A stretch of DNA of 47,999 nt from Mesotaenium endlicherianum (taxonomy: Eukaryota; Streptophyta; Zygnematophyceae; Zygnematales; Mesotaeniaceae). A program made the position numbers and the translations under genes. The stretch spans positions 232,806 through 280,804 of the forward strand of contig WELA01006564.1 in assembly GCA_009602735.1 (NCBI GenBank), given 5' to 3'. The number at the start of each line of letters is the position of its first letter. Within the stretch, counting starts at the first letter, position 1. Of the stretch, positions 46,131 through 47,999 are shown piece after piece. The notes under the pieces are model-generated. The model ran no database searches and was not told the DNA's origin. It was given only the letters and a program-made list of their open reading frames with translations.

Positions 46131-47566
46131 AGTGTGTTGGAGTAGAGGTACAGTTAAAGTGAGAGAGGCCAGTGATGGGCAGACTAACTTGGCACCCACC
46201 AGTGTTTCTCCTGTTGTCTTGTATGGATGGCAGATGAAGGAAAAAGGAAAGATTCCAGAAGGATGCAAGTTGCTGAATGCAATAGAGTTCGTCGAAAGCT
46301 GGAACCAGAAGGAGGACAGAATATTTTGTCTACTGCTAAAAGAGGTGCCTCCTCATCTTGAAGAGATGGTTGAGCAAAAGGTGAGCCCTCCGGAGCACCC
46401 CACTGCTGCAAAAGTTGTTGCTCAGTATGCGGATGCTTTTTACATGCCTCCAGGCCTCCCACCTAAGAGGGAGGTAGATCACAAGATTGAACTTGTGCCT
46501 GACAGTCAGCCTCCGGGGCAACGTACTTATGGACTGTCTTATCTAGAGAGTGAGGAGTTAGAAACACAAATTAAGGAATTGGAGGAGAATGGATATATTT
46601 CTCCTAGTAAATCACCTTATGGCGCACCCATTCTATTTCATTTGTTAAGAAAAAGGATGGCAATATGCGAATGTGTGTGAATTACAGAGCACTGAACATA
46701 ATCACTGTCAGGAACAAGTATGCCTTACCCCGGATTGAGGACTTGCTTGACAAACTTTCTGGTGCTAAAGTGTTCAGCAAAATTGATCTCAAAAGTGGTT
46801 ATCACCAAATCAGAATTGCTGAGGGGGATGAACACAAAACTGCCTTTTGCACACGGTATGCACGCTATAAGTTCAATGTGATGCTATTCGGCTTGTCTAA
46901 TGCTCTTGCCACCTTCACGGGTGCTATATATGAAATTTTCACGCCTTATCTGGATAAGTTTGTGCAAATTGTTTTGGATGATATCTTGGTCTTTTCAAAA
47001 AATGAAGTTGAGCATGCTGAACACTTAAAAGTAGTCATGGAAACTCTCAAAAAGAATCAGTTTTGTGCTAAAATGAGCAAGTGTGATTTCGTTGAGGAGA
47101 GTATTGAATTCTTGGGATACATTGTCAGTAAGGAAGGCAGCAGTGTGGATCCCAAGAATGTCCAGACCATAAGGGACTGGCCAGTACCTCAATCTGTCTC
47201 AGAAGTTGATCATTTTTCGGATTGGCTAACTACTACAGGAGATTCATTGAAAATTACTCTACTAAGGCCAGTAAACTAACTGACCTTATTTAAAAGGATA
47301 TGGGGTATGTGTGGGGGGAAGAGCAGCAAGCTGCCTTCCAGACCCTTAAAGATCCTCTGTGCTCTGCTCCTGTTCTTGCTGTATATGACCCCAGCAAACC
47401 TGTGCATGTGGTTACTGATGCGTCTCACTTCGCTATGGGTGCTATTCTGTTGCAGCCTGTTGACAAAACCACAAAGGATGATAAGGTAAAGCAGGGTTGG
47501 CACCCTGTCCTGTATGAGTCCATGAAATTCAATCCAGCTGAGATAAATTAATCTGTGCATGAAAAA
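46131..47566 (+). pseudogene. Element C pol remnant: end of protease, RT, part of RNase H
   Basis: It resumes with VKVREASDGQTNLAPTSVSP (end of protease), then PPEHPTAAKVVAQYADAFYM and the RT. A frameshift lies near 46660. RT motifs are [33 protein letters not shown] and VLDDILVFS (YxDD reads VLDD). It shifts again near 47210 and continues as RNase H ([20 protein letters not shown]) to a TAA at about 47549, ending at VHEK against the 3' LTR. No integrase or chromodomain: the second deletion removed everything between RNase H and the LTR. Confidence 0.88.
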
Positions 47567-47999
47567 TGTAATGAATCAGTATATTAGTGGATATAATATT
47601 CATTTAAATATAATAGTTAATTAAGTTCAGCCTGCTGAACTTTAGTTACTAATCAGTCTGCTGGACTTTACATAATTATCAGTTTAATGACTCGGCCGAA
47701 AGCAGCAGGCTGAAGTCAACTTAAGTCAGCTTGCTGACACATTCTTTGACAGCCAGCTGACTTTCGTGCTCGGAAGCAGCGAGCTGCCTTGACATGCATC
47801 TAAGTACGACATGCTAGATGAATGGCCAGATGACATCCCCATAATGGATGGCTATTCGGGATGATGGGAGATGGCGGTGGATTTGGTTAACCGAGGTCCT
47901 ACCAACGTGGTTAACTCCCGGGTAGGCGGTGCCATCGCACTGACCGTTGAACAGTAAACTCATTCCATGTACATATGCTAGGCATTGCTCTCGAGTTCG
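47567..47999 (+). repeat. Element C 3' LTR (runs off the right edge)
   Basis: It starts TGTAATGAATCAGTATATTA and aligns with the D LTRs (minus strand) and with the split C 5' LTR. Only its first 433 bp are in the window. Confidence 0.9.

Larger units (their letters stand above)
25177..47999 (+). mobile_element. Ty3/gypsy element C (outermost, internally deleted, split by element E)
   Basis: The LTR start TGTAATCAATCAGTATATT at 25177 matches the 3' LTR start at 47567. The LTR breaks at 25247 and resumes at 44754, so 25248-44753 is an insertion. Its body (45407-47566, about 2.2 kb) has the gag start, the end of protease, reverse transcriptase and part of RNase H, but no integrase. The joined 5' LTR is about 724 bp. 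C and D belong to the same family, judged by LTR sequence and protein sequence. The element runs off the right edge inside its 3' LTR, so the true end is not seen. Confidence 0.85.

Overview
The window looks like nuclear DNA of a green plant-lineage organism, probably a streptophyte (charophyte-type) alga. Both recognisable host genes are plant genes split by GT-AG introns: a four-helix RING-H2 ubiquitin ligase of the Arabidopsis At1g12760/At4g11680 type, and the thylakoid kinase STN8. Exons are GC-rich and spacers AT-rich. The charophyte placement is an inference, resting partly on a retrotransposon that carries a DNA methyltransferase, an arrangement reported before from charophytes and dinoflagellates.

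Layout. Positions 1-1028 (minus) hold the 5' part of an unidentified secreted or membrane protein gene, with one in-frame TAG and one frameshift. Positions 3517-7815 (minus) hold the RING-H2 gene in six exons (412 aa). Positions 7816-13917 are AT-rich spacer. Positions 13918-20089 (plus) hold STN8 in five exons (568 aa), with an assembly gap in intron 2. Positions 20090-25176 are gene-poor and hold an irregular array of about 30 copies of a GGGCACGCAAAG motif (21308-22205) and a diverged LTR (22989-23644).

From 25177 to the right edge is a three-level nest of Ty3/gypsy elements. The oldest layer, C (plus), has its 5' LTR split into 25177-25247 and 44754-45406, an internally deleted body, and a 3' LTR starting at 47567. 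Element E (plus, 25248-44753) sits inside that 5' LTR. It encodes an aspartic protease, a cytosine-C5 DNA methyltransferase domain (38914-39856), reverse transcriptase, RNase H, integrase and a partial PHD finger. Element D (minus, 26647-35699), a chromodomain-type relative of C, sits inside E with a perfect TAAAC target duplication and 719/720-bp LTRs. D carries an extra reading frame between pol and its 3' LTR.

All three elements are defective, with stops, frameshifts or lost catalytic residues. Several stops look like C-to-T decay of CAG, CAA or CGA codons. The most notable content is element E, which joins a DNA-methylating enzyme and a chromatin-reader-like finger to a retrotransposon, next to D with its chromodomain and an uncharacterised third reading frame.
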